From: Paracidovorax konjaci
Lineage (GTDB): Bacteria; Pseudomonadota; Gammaproteobacteria; Burkholderiales; Burkholderiaceae_C
Direction: 5' to 3'
NCBI RefSeq assembly: GCF_900112675.1
Contig: NZ_FOMQ01000010.1
Location: 124,001 to 188,000 of the forward strand
Length of the DNA: 64,000 nt
Below the pieces are notes generated by a model. That model was not told the DNA's origin, searched no databases, and saw only the letters and a list, made by a program, of their open reading frames with translations. Every line of letters begins with the position of its first letter. Position 1 is the first letter of the stretch. Below, in pieces: positions 1 to 8,716 of this stretch. A program made the translations under genes and the position numbers.

Positions 1-1119
1 GACGTCGGCGATGCGCCGGTCGTAGGCGCGGCGGTTGTGCACGCCGGTCAGGCCGTCGTGCTCGGCCATGTGCTCCGCCCGCACGTGCGCCTGCATCAGC
101 GCCTCGTGCGCCGCGCGCAGGCGCTGCTCGGCGTCGCGCCGGTGCTTCACCGACCGGACCATGAAGCCGCCGGCCACCCCGATCACGCCGAGCAGCATCA
201 GGATGCCCGCGGCCTGCACCGAGGTGGCCTCTCTCCACTGCGCGAGGATCTCGTCCTGCGCAAGCGCCACAGCCACCGCGAGCGGGTTGTTGCGCGCATG
301 CTCGAAACTGATGAGGCGCGTGACCCCGTCGATGGGCGACGGCGTGGTGATGACGCCCGAGCGGTTCTGCGTGATCTGCGCGTGCAGCGGCGTGCCGGCG
401 ATGCTGCGACCCAGGTCTTCGACATAGAACGGGCGCCGGGTGAGGATGCTGCCGTCGGCCTGCAGCAGCGCGATGGCCCCTTTCTGCCCCACGTCGAAAC
501 CGTCGAGGATGTCGAGCACGTAGTTCAGCCGGACGGTGGCGAGCACCACGCCCGCGAAGCGGCCCTCGGCGTCGTTGACGCGGCGGGACACGGGAATGAT
601 CCACGCCCCGGTCGAGCGGCTCACGATGGGCTTGCCGATGAGCGTGCGCATGCTCGGGTTGTCGCGGTGGTGGATGAAGTATTCGCGGTCGGAATTGTTG
701 GCGCCCGGGTTCTGCACCGGCTGGGTGTTGACCAGCCAGCTGCCGTCCCGGCCGTACACGAACAGCCCGTGCAGGTGGTCGGCCTGGGAGATGTGGTTCA
801 CCAGCACGGGCTGCAGGGCTTCCAGCGTGGCGGGCGACATCTCGCCGCGCTCCAGTTCGTAGCCGATGCCGACCAGCACGCGGTCGATCTCGGAAATCAT
901 GCTGTCCATCTGCTGGGCCACCGCGCGGGCCAGGTTCTGGGCGAAGGTCTGCGCCTGCTGCCACTCGGCCTGGCGCGCGCGCCAGGCCAGCCAGATGTTC
1001 GAACTGACGAGCAGCAACGCCACCAGCACGACGAAGCCGATGGTGGAGCGCACGGAGCGGTCTTTGCCGAAGGGCAGGGAGGGGCCGGAGGCGGAGGGTT
1101 CCGGGGGCACTGAGGACAT
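1..1119 (-). CDS. Membrane-bound diguanylate cyclase (GGDEF), 3' part cut by window edge
   Basis: Reading the minus strand from the ATG at 1119 gives 373 open codons to the window edge. An N-terminal membrane segment (about residues 27-46) is followed by a periplasmic sensor region of about 250 residues with a dCache/PDC1-like pattern (NNSDREYF, then a conserved GKPIVSRSTG stretch). A second membrane segment lies at about 303-322, then a short helical linker and the start of a GGDEF domain (DGLTGVHNRRAYDRR, from about residue 355). The GG(D/E)EF active site is beyond the edge, so cyclase activity is inferred from family, not seen; an additional EAL domain cannot be excluded. The expected role is synthesis of cyclic-di-GMP in response to an extracytoplasmic ligand. 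It is convergent with nothing in view and transcribed in the same direction as the adjacent LysR gene. Confidence 0.85.
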   Translation of the reverse strand, partial: MSSVPPEPSASGPSLPFGKDRSVRSTIGFVVLVALLLVSSNIWLAWRARQAEWQQAQTFAQNLARAVAQQMDSMISEIDRVLVGIGYELERGEMSPATLEALQPVLVNHISQADHLHGLFVYGRDGSWLVNTQPVQNPGANNSDREYFIHHRDNPSMRTLIGKPIVSRSTGAWIIPVSRRVNDAEGRFAGVVLATVRLNYVLDILDGFDVGQKGAIALLQADGSILTRRPFYVEDLGRSIAGTPLHAQITQNRSGVITTPSPIDGVTRLISFEHARNNPLAVAVALAQDEILAQWREATSVQAAGILMLLGVIGVAGGFMVRSVKHRRDAEQRLRAAHEALMQAHVRAEHMAEHDGLTGVHNRRAYDRRIADV

Positions 1120-1180
1120 GGATTCAGGAGTGTGCGGCGTGCCGGAGGGGCCGGCTGCCTTCATGCGATGCGACCCATTC

Positions 1181-2077
1181 TCACACCGGAGGGCGGTTCG
1201 CCAGCACACGTTCGTAGAGTCCCCGCGCGGCGACGGACAAGCCGCGGCCCCGCCGCCGCACGAGGTAGATCTGCCGCGTGAGGCCCGGCAGCGCCAGCGG
1301 GCGCGTGACGAGGTCGGGGTGCGAGAAGTGGAACAGCGTGAGCGTGGGCACCACGCTGATGCCGAGCCCCGCGCGCACCATCCCGGTCACCGTGGCGAGC
1401 TGCTCGACCTCCATCAGCGTGTTCATGGCATGGGGATGGATGGCGGCCTCCAGGTACTGGCGCACGCTGCTCGTGCGCGCCAGGTGCACGAAGGGCCAGG
1501 GCGCGAGATCGGCCACCTGCAGGCCGCCCTTGCGGCGCCGCCGCGCGAGCGGATGGTCGGCGCGGCAGACCAGGTGGAAGCCATCGGTGCAGAACGGTTC
1601 CGCCTGCAGCGAGGGCGTGTCGGCGCGGATCGCGGCCAGCGCGAAGTCCGCGCGGCCCGACGCCACGCGTTCGATGCAGGGTTCGGAGAGCACGTCGGCG
1701 ATGTCCAGCTCGATGTGCGGATGGTCCGCGCGAAAGCCCGCCAGCAGGCCGGGCAGCCAGCCCGCGGCCAGCGAGGGCAGCAGCGCCAGCGACACCCGGC
1801 CGCGGCGCAGTTGCGCCGCGTCGCGCGCGGCCCCCAGGGCGCTGTCGATCTCCGCGCGGATGCGCCGGGCGGATTCCAGGAAATGCTGGCCCTCGGGCGT
1901 GAGGTCCACATGCCGCGTGCTGCGGTCGAACAGCTTCAGGCCCAGCCCGTCCTCCAGCGAGCGCACCAGCGCGCTGAAGGCCGGTTGCGACAGGTGGCAT
2001 GCGGCCGCGGCACGCGTGAAGCTGCGCTGCTGGGCCAGCGCCAGGAAGGCATCGATGTGGCGGCTGGACAGGTGCAT
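1181..2077 (-). CDS. LysR-family transcriptional regulator
   Basis: 298-residue protein with an N-terminal winged helix-turn-helix (residues 1-60, SFTRAAAACHLSQPAFSALV) and a C-terminal type-2 periplasmic-binding-protein effector domain (about 90-295), the usual LysR size and order. The ATG at 2077 is preferred over an upstream in-frame ATG at 2137 because it starts directly at the conserved first helix (MHLSSRHIDAFLALAQQ) and because the upstream start would run through the palindromic operator. It is divergent from the AtuA-type gene at 2194, with only about 115 bases between the starts, the classical arrangement for a LysR activator of the adjacent operon. The inducer is unknown; by context it would be a substrate or intermediate of the neighbouring pathway. 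Confidence 0.93.
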   Translation of the reverse strand: MHLSSRHIDAFLALAQQRSFTRAAAACHLSQPAFSALVRSLEDGLGLKLFDRSTRHVDLTPEGQHFLESARRIRAEIDSALGAARDAAQLRRGRVSLALLPSLAAGWLPGLLAGFRADHPHIELDIADVLSEPCIERVASGRADFALAAIRADTPSLQAEPFCTDGFHLVCRADHPLARRRRKGGLQVADLAPWPFVHLARTSSVRQYLEAAIHPHAMNTLMEVEQLATVTGMVRAGLGISVVPTLTLFHFSHPDLVTRPLALPGLTRQIYLVRRRGRGLSVAARGLYERVLANRPPV

Positions 2078-2102
2078 GCGAGGCCTCCGGGCCCGCGGGC
2101 CG

Positions 2103-2130
2103 ATTGATCTGGAAAACCGATCAATTGATC
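2103..2130. promoter_or_regulatory. Palindromic LysR-type operator between divergent genes
   Basis: A perfect interrupted inverted repeat, ATTGATC-N9-GATCAAT, spans 2103-2125 and overlaps a second perfect palindrome, GATCAATTGATC, at 2119-2130. It lies in the A+T-rich patch between the LysR gene and the AtuA-type gene. The dyad length and position fit a LysR recognition site (T-N11-A class) with an adjoining activation half-site. Binding itself is inferred. Confidence 0.7.
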
Positions 2131-2193
2131 TTAACAATCTATTTCACGAAACAGGCCCGCGCTCCTACATTCGGCGGCAGGAGACAAACAACG

Positions 2194-3585
2194 ATGGCGA
2201 ACGCAGCAGAGATCTTGCGCGTGGGATGTGCGGCCGGCTTCTCGGGCGACCGCACCGATGCCGCGCTGCCCGTGGTGCAGGCCCTGATCGAGAGCGGCGG
2301 CCCGTCCGTGCTCATCTTCGAGACGCTGGCCGAGCGCACGCTGGCACTGGCCCAGCTCGCCCGCCGCACCCGCCCCGAGGCCGGCTACGAGCCCCTGCTG
2401 GACGATCTGCTGCGCCCGGTGCTGGCGCTGTGCCTGCAGCACCGCATCCGCATCGTGAGCAACTTCGGCGCGGCCCATCCGGCCGGAGCGGCGCGGCGCA
2501 TCCGTGCGCTGGCCCGCGAGCTGGGCGCGCGCGCGCCGCGCATCGCCATCGTCTGGGGCGACGACCTGGGCGGCGCGCAGCACCTGCCCGTGCTGCAGGC
2601 CGCGCTCGGAGGGCGCTGGCCGGCCGAGCCCGTCGTGAGCGCCAATGCCTATATCGGGGCGCAGCCCATCGCCGAAGCGCTGCAGGCCGGCGCCGACATC
2701 GTGGTCTGCGGCCGCGTGGCCGATCCCTCGCTGGTGCTGGGGCCGGCGCTCGCGCACTTCGGCTGGTCCCTGCAGGACTGGGACCGGCTGGCGCGCGCGA
2801 CCATGGCGGGCCACCTGCTCGAGTGCGGCGCGCAGGTCTCGGGAGGCTACTTCGCCGATCCGGGTTTCAAGGACGTGCCGGGCATGGCGCACCTGGGCTA
2901 CCCCATCGCGGAGATCGATGCCGAAGGCCACTGCACCGTCACCAAGCCCGCCGGCACGGGCGGCCGCATCGACGAGCGCACGGTCAAGGAGCAACTGCTG
3001 TACGAGCTGCACGACCCCGCCGCCTACCTCACGCCGGACGTGGTGGCCGACATCACCCAGGCGCGCGTGTTCGCCGTGGGGCCCGACCGCGTGCGGCTCG
3101 AAGGCGTGCGCGGCCACCCGCGGCCGGACACGCTCAAGGTGAACGTCTGCGCCGAGTCGGGCTGGTTCGCCGAGGGCGAGATCTCCTATGCAGGTGCCCG
3201 CGCCGAGGCCCGCGCGCGCCTGGCCGCGGCCGTGGTGCGCGAGCGCCTGCAGGGCTGCGGTGCCGAGCTGCGCGCCGACCTGATCGGCGTGGCGAGCGCC
3301 TGGGCCGACGATGCGGGCCGCACGGTCGATGCGCTCGCCGCCGGCATGGAGGCGCGCGCCGCGCAGGACGTGCGGCTGCGCCTGTCGCTGCAGCACCGCG
3401 ACCCCGCCGTGGCCGAGCGGCTCGCGCGCGAGGTCACCGCGCTCTACACCTGCGGCCCGGCGGGCGGCGGCGGCGTGCGCACGGCGATACGCCCGCGCCT
3501 GGGCATGGCCTCTGGCTTCGTGCCGCGCGGGGCCGTGGCCACCGGCTACCGGATGCTGGGCGAGGACGAGGACACCCCGCAATGA
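2194..3585 (+). CDS. AtuA-family protein (DUF1446, acyclic terpene utilisation type)
   Basis: 463 residues from the ATG at 2194, which follows a GGCAGGAGA ribosome site; the open frame extends further upstream, but that part crosses the operator. The start (ILRVGCAAGFSGDRTDAALP) and the glycine-rich motifs (SNFGAAHPAG, NAYIGAQPIAEALQAGADIVVCGRVADPSLVLGP) are those of the AtuA/DUF1446 family, named after the Pseudomonas atu genes for acyclic terpene (citronellol/geraniol) catabolism, where its biochemical step is not firmly assigned. Many members occur away from terpene pathways beside CoA-ester or Bug-receptor genes, as here. It overlaps the next gene by ATGA, indicating translational coupling. 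Neither atuC/F carboxylase nor acyl-CoA dehydrogenase genes are nearby, so a terpene substrate is not supported by the context. Confidence 0.85.
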   Translation: MANAAEILRVGCAAGFSGDRTDAALPVVQALIESGGPSVLIFETLAERTLALAQLARRTRPEAGYEPLLDDLLRPVLALCLQHRIRIVSNFGAAHPAGAARRIRALARELGARAPRIAIVWGDDLGGAQHLPVLQAALGGRWPAEPVVSANAYIGAQPIAEALQAGADIVVCGRVADPSLVLGPALAHFGWSLQDWDRLARATMAGHLLECGAQVSGGYFADPGFKDVPGMAHLGYPIAEIDAEGHCTVTKPAGTGGRIDERTVKEQLLYELHDPAAYLTPDVVADITQARVFAVGPDRVRLEGVRGHPRPDTLKVNVCAESGWFAEGEISYAGARAEARARLAAAVVRERLQGCGAELRADLIGVASAWADDAGRTVDALAAGMEARAAQDVRLRLSLQHRDPAVAERLAREVTALYTCGPAGGGGVRTAIRPRLGMASGFVPRGAVATGYRMLGEDEDTPQ

Positions 3586-4022
3586 CCCCCAGGACCGCCG
3601 ACATGGAGACCCACGGCATGCCAACGCACACCCCGCCGGATCGCACACCGCCGGCCACCGGCACCCTCACGGTGCCCCTGTACCGGCTGGCGCACGGCCG
3701 CACGGGCGACAAGGGCAACCGGTCCAACATCAGCGTCATCGCGTGGCATCCAGCGCTCTGGCCGGTGCTGCAGGCGCAGGTGACCGAAGAGGCCATCGCC
3801 CGGCAGTTCGCGCACCGGGCGCCGGCGCGCGTGGCGCGGCACCTGCTGCCGCTGCTGCACGCGATGAACGTGGTCATCGACGACGTGCTCGACGGCGGCG
3901 TGAACGACGCGCTCAACCTCGACAGCCACGGCAAGACCCTGGCCTACCTGCTGCTCGACATGCCCGTGCGCGTGCCCGCCGACCTGGCCGGCCACCTCGC
4001 CGGCCCGGGGCCGCAGGCATAG
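3582..4022 (+). CDS. Small AtuA-associated protein
   Basis: 146 residues from an ATG that overlaps the stop of the AtuA gene (ATGA); in-frame ATGs at 3603 and 3618 are possible alternative starts. The body begins with VPLYRLAHGRTGDKGNRSNI and continues with ALNLDSHGKTLAYLLLDMPV. This is the short domain which in many organisms is fused to the C-terminus of AtuA proteins or encoded immediately after them. Here it is a separate, translationally coupled partner. Its function is unknown; it presumably forms a complex with the upstream product. The gene ends 64 bases before the Bug receptor gene. Confidence 0.8.
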   Translation: MTPRTADMETHGMPTHTPPDRTPPATGTLTVPLYRLAHGRTGDKGNRSNISVIAWHPALWPVLQAQVTEEAIARQFAHRAPARVARHLLPLLHAMNVVIDDVLDGGVNDALNLDSHGKTLAYLLLDMPVRVPADLAGHLAGPGPQA

Positions 4023-4086
4023 CCGGCCTGCCCGGGCGGCCCCTTCCGCTTTTCCCATACCAACGACAGCAACGACAGGAGACAAC

Positions 4087-5076
4087 ATGAACCCCGCCTT
4101 CCCCCTTCCCCGACGCCGCCACGCGCTGGCCGCGGCCGCCTGCCTGGCCTGGACGGCCCTCGCGGGCGCGCAGACCGCGCCGGCCTATCCATCGAAGGCC
4201 ATCACCTTCGTCGTGCCCTTCGCGGCCGGCAGCGCCACCGACCAGCTCGCGCGCGCCGTGGGGCAGTCGGTCACCACCGACACCCAGCAGCCCGTGGTGG
4301 TGGACAACCGCGCGGGGGCGAGCGGCATGATCGCCGCCCAGTTCGTGGCCAAGGCGCCCGCGGACGGCTACACGGTGCTCATCACCACCAACACCACGCA
4401 CGCGGCCAACGAGCATCTCTACAAGAAGCTCTCGTACGACCCGGTGAAGGATTTCGTGCCCGTGACGGGCCTGGGCAAGGGCGGGCAGGTGCTGGTGGTG
4501 AACGCCGCCTCGCCCTACAAATCGGTGGGCGACCTGCTGGCCGCCGCGAGGAAGGCGCCCGGTAAGCTCAGCTTCGGCAGCGGCAGCTCGTCCAGCCGCG
4601 TGGCCGGTGAGATGCTCAAGCAGCTCGGCGGCGTGGACATCCTCCACGTTCCCTACAAGAGCAACCCGCTCGCCATCACCGACCTGCTGGGCGGGCAGAT
4701 CGACCTCATGATCACCGACACCTCCACCGGCGTGCCGCAGATCAAGGCCGGCAAGCTGCGCGCGCTGGGCTATTCCACGCAAAAGCGCGGCGCGCAGCTG
4801 CCCGATGTGCCGACCATCGACGAGGCCGGCGTGAAGGGCTACGACATGGGCTACTGGTTCGCCGCCTACGTGCCGGCTGGCACGCCCGCACCCGTGGTCG
4901 CACGCCTGAACCAACTGCTCGGCCAGGCGACCCGCAGCGCCGCCGCGAAGTCGTTCTACGACATGGCCGGCTCCGAGCCCTGGGTGACCACGCCGCAGGA
5001 ACTGGCGAGCTTCCAGGCCGCCGAAACCCAGAAGTGGGGCAAGGTCATCAAGGCCGCCGGCATCGAGCCCGAGTGA
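4087..5076 (+). CDS. Bug-family (TctC) periplasmic solute-binding protein
   Basis: 329 residues with a signal peptide (RRRHALAAAACLAWTALAGAQ, cleavage near residue 28) and the full Bug/TctC fold: YPSKAITFVVPFAAGSATD, then VDNRAGASGMIAAQFVAKAPADGYT, then DLLGGQIDLM. An AGGAGA ribosome site stands six bases before the ATG. These periplasmic receptors bind carboxylates, aromatic acids and similar ligands. The family is greatly expanded in Bordetella and Comamonadaceae, usually as orphans without the TctAB membrane subunits, as here. Position just after the AtuA pair and under the same LysR regulator suggests it captures or senses the pathway substrate. Confidence 0.92.
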   Translation: MNPAFPLPRRRHALAAAACLAWTALAGAQTAPAYPSKAITFVVPFAAGSATDQLARAVGQSVTTDTQQPVVVDNRAGASGMIAAQFVAKAPADGYTVLITTNTTHAANEHLYKKLSYDPVKDFVPVTGLGKGGQVLVVNAASPYKSVGDLLAAARKAPGKLSFGSGSSSSRVAGEMLKQLGGVDILHVPYKSNPLAITDLLGGQIDLMITDTSTGVPQIKAGKLRALGYSTQKRGAQLPDVPTIDEAGVKGYDMGYWFAAYVPAGTPAPVVARLNQLLGQATRSAAAKSFYDMAGSEPWVTTPQELASFQAAETQKWGKVIKAAGIEPE

Positions 5077-5214
5077 ACGGCGGGGCGGACCTGCGGCCTC
5101 CCGCCTCCTTTCCTCCCGTTCCCCTGCTTTCCCTTTCCTTCCCCGTCTGCGCGCGGGCCGCGGGCGCACGCCCGCGCGCCGCTCCCGCCCTTGTCCTTTT
5201 CGAGGAGACATGCC

Positions 5215-7392
5215 ATGTACCGGACCCGATCGGATTCCCTTCTTTCTCCTGCGCGCGGCCGCCCGCCGTTCACCCGGACGCGGGCCTGGGGCGGTGCCCT
5301 GGCCGCGGCGACCTCCCTGTTGCTCGCGGCCTGCGGCGGCGGGGACGGCGGCAGCGGCAGCAGCGGCACCCCGCGCATGCGCATGGAGATTTCCGCCACC
5401 GAAGATTTCCCCGGCAGCTACGGCAGCGTGGGCGCCTATGAAAAGGTCAGCGGCACCCTGCGCGGCGAACTCGACCCCGCCGACCCGCGCAACGCCGTCA
5501 TCCAGGACCTGCAGCTCGCGCCGCGCAACGCGCGCGGCTTGGTGGAATACAGCGCCGACTTCGTTCTCCTCAAGCCCAAGGACATGTCCAAGGCCAGCGG
5601 CGTGCTGCGCTACGACGCGCCCAACCGCGGCAACATCCTGACGCTGCCCAACCCCGCCGCCACGCCCGGCGACGCGGTGTACTTCGAGCGCGGCTACACC
5701 TTCCTCTACTCGGCCTGGCAGGGCGACGTGCCCAAGAGCTCGCCCGCGCGGCTCACGGCCACCGTGCCGGTGGCCCGCAACGCCGACGGCAGCAGCATCA
5801 CCGGGCCCTACCGCACGGAACTGGTGCCCGCCGCCGCCGTGCCCGCGATGTCGCTGCCGGGCGGGGTCTTCAACGGCACCATGGTCCCGTACGAGCCGGC
5901 CAGCCTGGACAACACGCAGCCGGGCACCTCGCTCACGCGCCGCCGCAACGAAACCGACCCGCGCGAGCCCGTGGCCGCCTCGGAATGGAAGTTCGCCACC
6001 TGCGACGGCGCCGGCAACGCGTTCCCCGGCACCCCCAGCCCCACCAGCGTGTGCCTGAGGGGCGGCTTCGATCCGCAGTACCTCTACGAGCTGGTCTACG
6101 TGGCCAAGGATCCGAAGGTCATGGGCGTGGGCCTGGCCGCGCTGCGCGACACCGTGGGCTTCTTCCGCGGCCGCGCCGCCGATGCGGACGGCCGGGCCAA
6201 CCCGCTCGCGGGGCGCATCGCGCACGTGATCGGGCAGGGCACCTCGCAATCCGGCAATGCGATGAAGACCTTCCTGCACCTGGGCTTCAACCAGCGGCTG
6301 GAGGGCGGGCGCGTGTTCGACGGCCTCTATGCCCACGTGGCCGCGCGCCAGACCCACGTCAACACCCGCTTCGCCGTGCCGGGCGGGGGCGGTGGCCTGC
6401 GCACCGACCACACCGCCTTCGGCCAGACCGCGCCGCGCGGCCTGGCGGCGGACTACGTGGACGCCGTGAGCGGCCGCGAGGGTGGCGTGATGCGGCGCTG
6501 CAGCGCGTCGTCCACCTGCCCGCGCTTCTTCCTGGGCCTGTCAGGGACCGAGTTCTGGCAGCTGCAGGGCTCGCCCGTGCTCACCGACGCGCTGGGCCAG
6601 CGCGACATCGCCCAGCCCGCCAACGCGCGCATCTACTACTACGCCAGCACCCAGCACGGCGGCGCGGGCGGCGTGGAGAGCATCGCCTACGCGCCGTCGC
6701 GCGCGGTCTACCCCACGGGCACGGTGGTGCACTTCAACGACACCTTCCGCGCGCTCTTCCTGGCGCTGGAGGACTGGGTCGTGCGCGGGACCGAGCCGCC
6801 GGCCAGCCAGGTGCCGCGCGTGGCCGACGGCACGCTCGTGCGCCCGGCGCAGCTCGCCTTCCCGGCCATGCGGGGCCTCACGTGGAGCGTGGGCGGCGTG
6901 CAGACGCCGATCCCGGAGTTCCGCTACCTCGGGCGCTACAACGGCTTCACGCTGCTCGACTTCGGGCCGCAGTACCAGCCGCAGGACGAGTCCGGCATCG
7001 CCTCCGTGCTGCCCCCGCGCGTGGTGGGCCGGGACTACGCCATCCTGGTGCCGCAGGTGGACCCGTCCACGGGCCTGGCGCGCGCCGGCATCCAGAGCGT
7101 GGAAGCCCGGGCGCCCCTGGGCACCAGCATCGAGTTCAACGATGTCGCCACGCCGGGCATCGTCGATCTGGTGAACCTGACCGGCAGCTTCATCCCGTTC
7201 CACAAGACGCGGTCCGCGCGCCTGGCGGCGGGGGATGGGCGGCCGTCGCTCGAAGAGCTGTACGGCTCGCAGGCCGGCTATGTGGCCGCCGTCTCGCGCG
7301 CCGCGGACGATCTGGTGGCCCAGCGGCTGCTGCTGCGCCGCGACGCCGACGCCATCGTGGCCAAGGCCCGCGCCGCCAACATCCTGCCGTGA
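5215..7392 (+). CDS. Exported alpha/beta-hydrolase-domain lipoprotein
   Basis: 725 residues from the ATG at 5215 (GAGGAGA upstream; an in-frame codon at 5191 lies before the ribosome site). The N-terminus has a lipoprotein signal with lipobox LLLAAC followed by a glycine/serine linker. The middle contains GTSQSGNAMKTFLHLGFNQ, the nucleophile elbow typical of the large alpha/beta-hydrolase family (Abhydrolase_10 type; nucleophile probably the second serine). Family members are secreted or periplasmic esterase-like enzymes; the substrate is unknown. It lies 138 bases after the Bug receptor gene on the same strand, so it may belong to the same regulon, hydrolysing an ester before uptake. A C/T-rich spacer precedes it; I see no terminator there. 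Confidence 0.72.
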   Translation: MYRTRSDSLLSPARGRPPFTRTRAWGGALAAATSLLLAACGGGDGGSGSSGTPRMRMEISATEDFPGSYGSVGAYEKVSGTLRGELDPADPRNAVIQDLQLAPRNARGLVEYSADFVLLKPKDMSKASGVLRYDAPNRGNILTLPNPAATPGDAVYFERGYTFLYSAWQGDVPKSSPARLTATVPVARNADGSSITGPYRTELVPAAAVPAMSLPGGVFNGTMVPYEPASLDNTQPGTSLTRRRNETDPREPVAASEWKFATCDGAGNAFPGTPSPTSVCLRGGFDPQYLYELVYVAKDPKVMGVGLAALRDTVGFFRGRAADADGRANPLAGRIAHVIGQGTSQSGNAMKTFLHLGFNQRLEGGRVFDGLYAHVAARQTHVNTRFAVPGGGGGLRTDHTAFGQTAPRGLAADYVDAVSGREGGVMRRCSASSTCPRFFLGLSGTEFWQLQGSPVLTDALGQRDIAQPANARIYYYASTQHGGAGGVESIAYAPSRAVYPTGTVVHFNDTFRALFLALEDWVVRGTEPPASQVPRVADGTLVRPAQLAFPAMRGLTWSVGGVQTPIPEFRYLGRYNGFTLLDFGPQYQPQDESGIASVLPPRVVGRDYAILVPQVDPSTGLARAGIQSVEARAPLGTSIEFNDVATPGIVDLVNLTGSFIPFHKTRSARLAAGDGRPSLEELYGSQAGYVAAVSRAADDLVAQRLLLRRDADAIVAKARAANILP

Positions 7393-7487
7393 CGGTGCGC
7401 GGGGCGGCGACCGGCGGGAGCGGGCCCCTGCCGCGCCGCCTCTGCACCCGGCCCTCGGGATCTGCAGAGTGGGTTCAGAGCGTTTCA

Positions 7488-7543
7488 TGCTCCATGCCGC
7501 CGGTTCCATTCAATAGTTTGCTATGGTTTTGATAGTGAATGGA
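7488..7543 (+). repeat. Interspersed repeat, copy A
   Basis: Begins TGCTCCATGCCGCCGGTTCC and continues into AATAGTTTGCTATGGTTTTG ending in GATAG. The core TTTGCTAT...GATAG can form a small stem. It matches copy B at 7667 in the same orientation and copy C at 38477 in the opposite orientation. Confidence 0.8.
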
Positions 7544-7666
7544 GCGGAGTGGCGCAGTACCCGGGCCCGGTGCTGCGCCGGGCGCGCCTCCCTCCGGCCT
7601 CCAGCGGCTCTGCGTGCCTTGCCCGGGGGCTCTCCGCGTGCGCCCACCGGCTGTTGGGGTGTTTTG

Positions 7667-7720
7667 TGCTCCATGCCGCCGATTCCATTGAATAGTTTGC
7701 TATGTTTTTTATAGCGTAGC
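7667..7720 (+). repeat. Interspersed repeat, copy B
   Basis: Begins TGCTCCATGCCGCCGATTCC and continues AATAGTTTGCTATG, a T tract and ATAGC. The inverted GCTAT/ATAGC arms frame a T-rich loop, so it could act as a weak terminator. Nearly identical over about 45 bases to copy A, 179 bases upstream. Confidence 0.8.
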
Positions 7721-7834
7721 AGCAGGGCGGCGCGGCGGGCGCCCGCCTGCGGGCTGTACGTGCCGGCGCGGGCTGCGTAGAGTGGGGCAGGGCGCCGCGC
7801 GCGCCCGGCTTCCCAGAACAACGAGACAAAGCCC

Positions 7835-8716
7835 ATGCCCCTTTCGCAGGACTGCGCCCCCCGGGCGGCCCCGCCTTGCCTTTCCCCGGCCCACGGCCTT
7901 GCCGCCGCCACCGGCTGCCGTCCGCGCTGGCCCCGGGCCTGCCTCCTGCTGCTGGCCGGCGTGCTGACCGGCGCGCTGGGGGGAGCGGGCATCGCCCGCG
8001 CGCAGCCTTCCGCCCCGCAGCAGGGGGCGGCCGCGGCGCCCGCCGCGCCATCGGAGCAGCCCGTGCCCTCCGGCATGTCCGGCATGGCCGACCGCGTGAT
8101 CGCCTGCACCGCCTGCCATGGCCGCGAGGGGCGCGCCACGCAGCAGGGCTATTTCCCGCGCATCGCCGGCAAGCCGGCCGGCTACCTGTACCACCAGCTC
8201 CTGCATTTCCGCGACAGCCGCCGCAGCTATCCGCAGATGTCGTACCTGCTGGAGCACATGACCGACGCCTACCTGCGCGAGATCGCCGGCCATTTCGCGG
8301 CGCTGGACCTGCCCTATGCGCCGCCTCCGCCGCCCCAGGCCCCGCCCGAGGCGCTGGAACGCGGCCGGCGGCTGGTGCGCGAGGGCGACGCGGCGCGCGG
8401 CATCCCCGCCTGCGTGCAATGCCACGGCGGTGCCATGACCGGCGTGCAGCCGGCCATCCCCGGCCTCGTCGGCCTGCCGCGCGACTACCTCAACAGCCAG
8501 ATCGGCGCCTGGCAGACCGGCCAGCGGCGCTCGCATGCGCCCGACTGCATGGCCCGCGTGGCGCGCCAACTCACCGCCGACGACGTGAGCGCCATCTCGG
8601 CCTGGCTGGCGGCCCAGCCCGTGCCCGGCTCCGGCAAGCCCGCGGCCACGGCGGGCGCGCCGCTGCCCATGCCGTGCGGCGGCGTGGATGCCGCTGCCCG
8701 CGGGGTGGCGCCATGA
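7835..8716 (+). CDS. Di-haem c-type cytochrome (cytochrome c4-like)
   Basis: 293 residues with a long basic N-terminus, a hydrophobic signal segment (about 35-55) and two CxxCH haem sites (CTACH near residue 91, CVQCH near 193), with spacing typical of the two-domain cytochrome c4/class I family. The protein would be periplasmic, possibly membrane-tethered by an uncleaved N-terminus, and would shuttle electrons to a terminal oxidase or from the next gene's product. Its stop overlaps the start of the tri-haem cytochrome gene (ATGA), so the two are translated together. The first ATG at 7835 has no strong ribosome site; the start is moderately certain. Confidence 0.87.
   Translation: MPLSQDCAPRAAPPCLSPAHGLAAATGCRPRWPRACLLLLAGVLTGALGGAGIARAQPSAPQQGAAAAPAAPSEQPVPSGMSGMADRVIACTACHGREGRATQQGYFPRIAGKPAGYLYHQLLHFRDSRRSYPQMSYLLEHMTDAYLREIAGHFAALDLPYAPPPPPQAPPEALERGRRLVREGDAARGIPACVQCHGGAMTGVQPAIPGLVGLPRDYLNSQIGAWQTGQRRSHAPDCMARVARQLTADDVSAISAWLAAQPVPGSGKPAATAGAPLPMPCGGVDAAARGVAP

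Larger units (their letters stand above)
7393..7834. other. Intergenic region with two interspersed repeats, no gene seen
   Basis: About 440 bases between the hydrolase and cytochrome genes. It holds two copies of a short repeat (7488-7543 and 7667-7720) separated by a very G+C-rich stretch. Short open frames in it are unconvincing: none has a ribosome site or recognisable product. Any promoter for the cytochrome genes must lie in the last hundred bases, but I could not identify one. Confidence 0.6.

Noticed and set aside
37-1113. Plus-strand open frame of 358 codons
   Set aside because: It is the shadow of the minus-strand GGDEF gene; its product is histidine/arginine-rich low-complexity sequence, whereas the opposite strand gives recognisable domains.
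1278-3581. Long plus-strand frame leading into the small AtuA-associated gene
   Set aside because: High-G+C DNA keeps this frame open across the LysR and AtuA genes; only the part after 3582 has family similarity.
3913-6411. Minus-strand open frame of 832 codons
   Set aside because: Antisense to the Bug receptor and hydrolase genes; composition typical of a GC-driven shadow frame.
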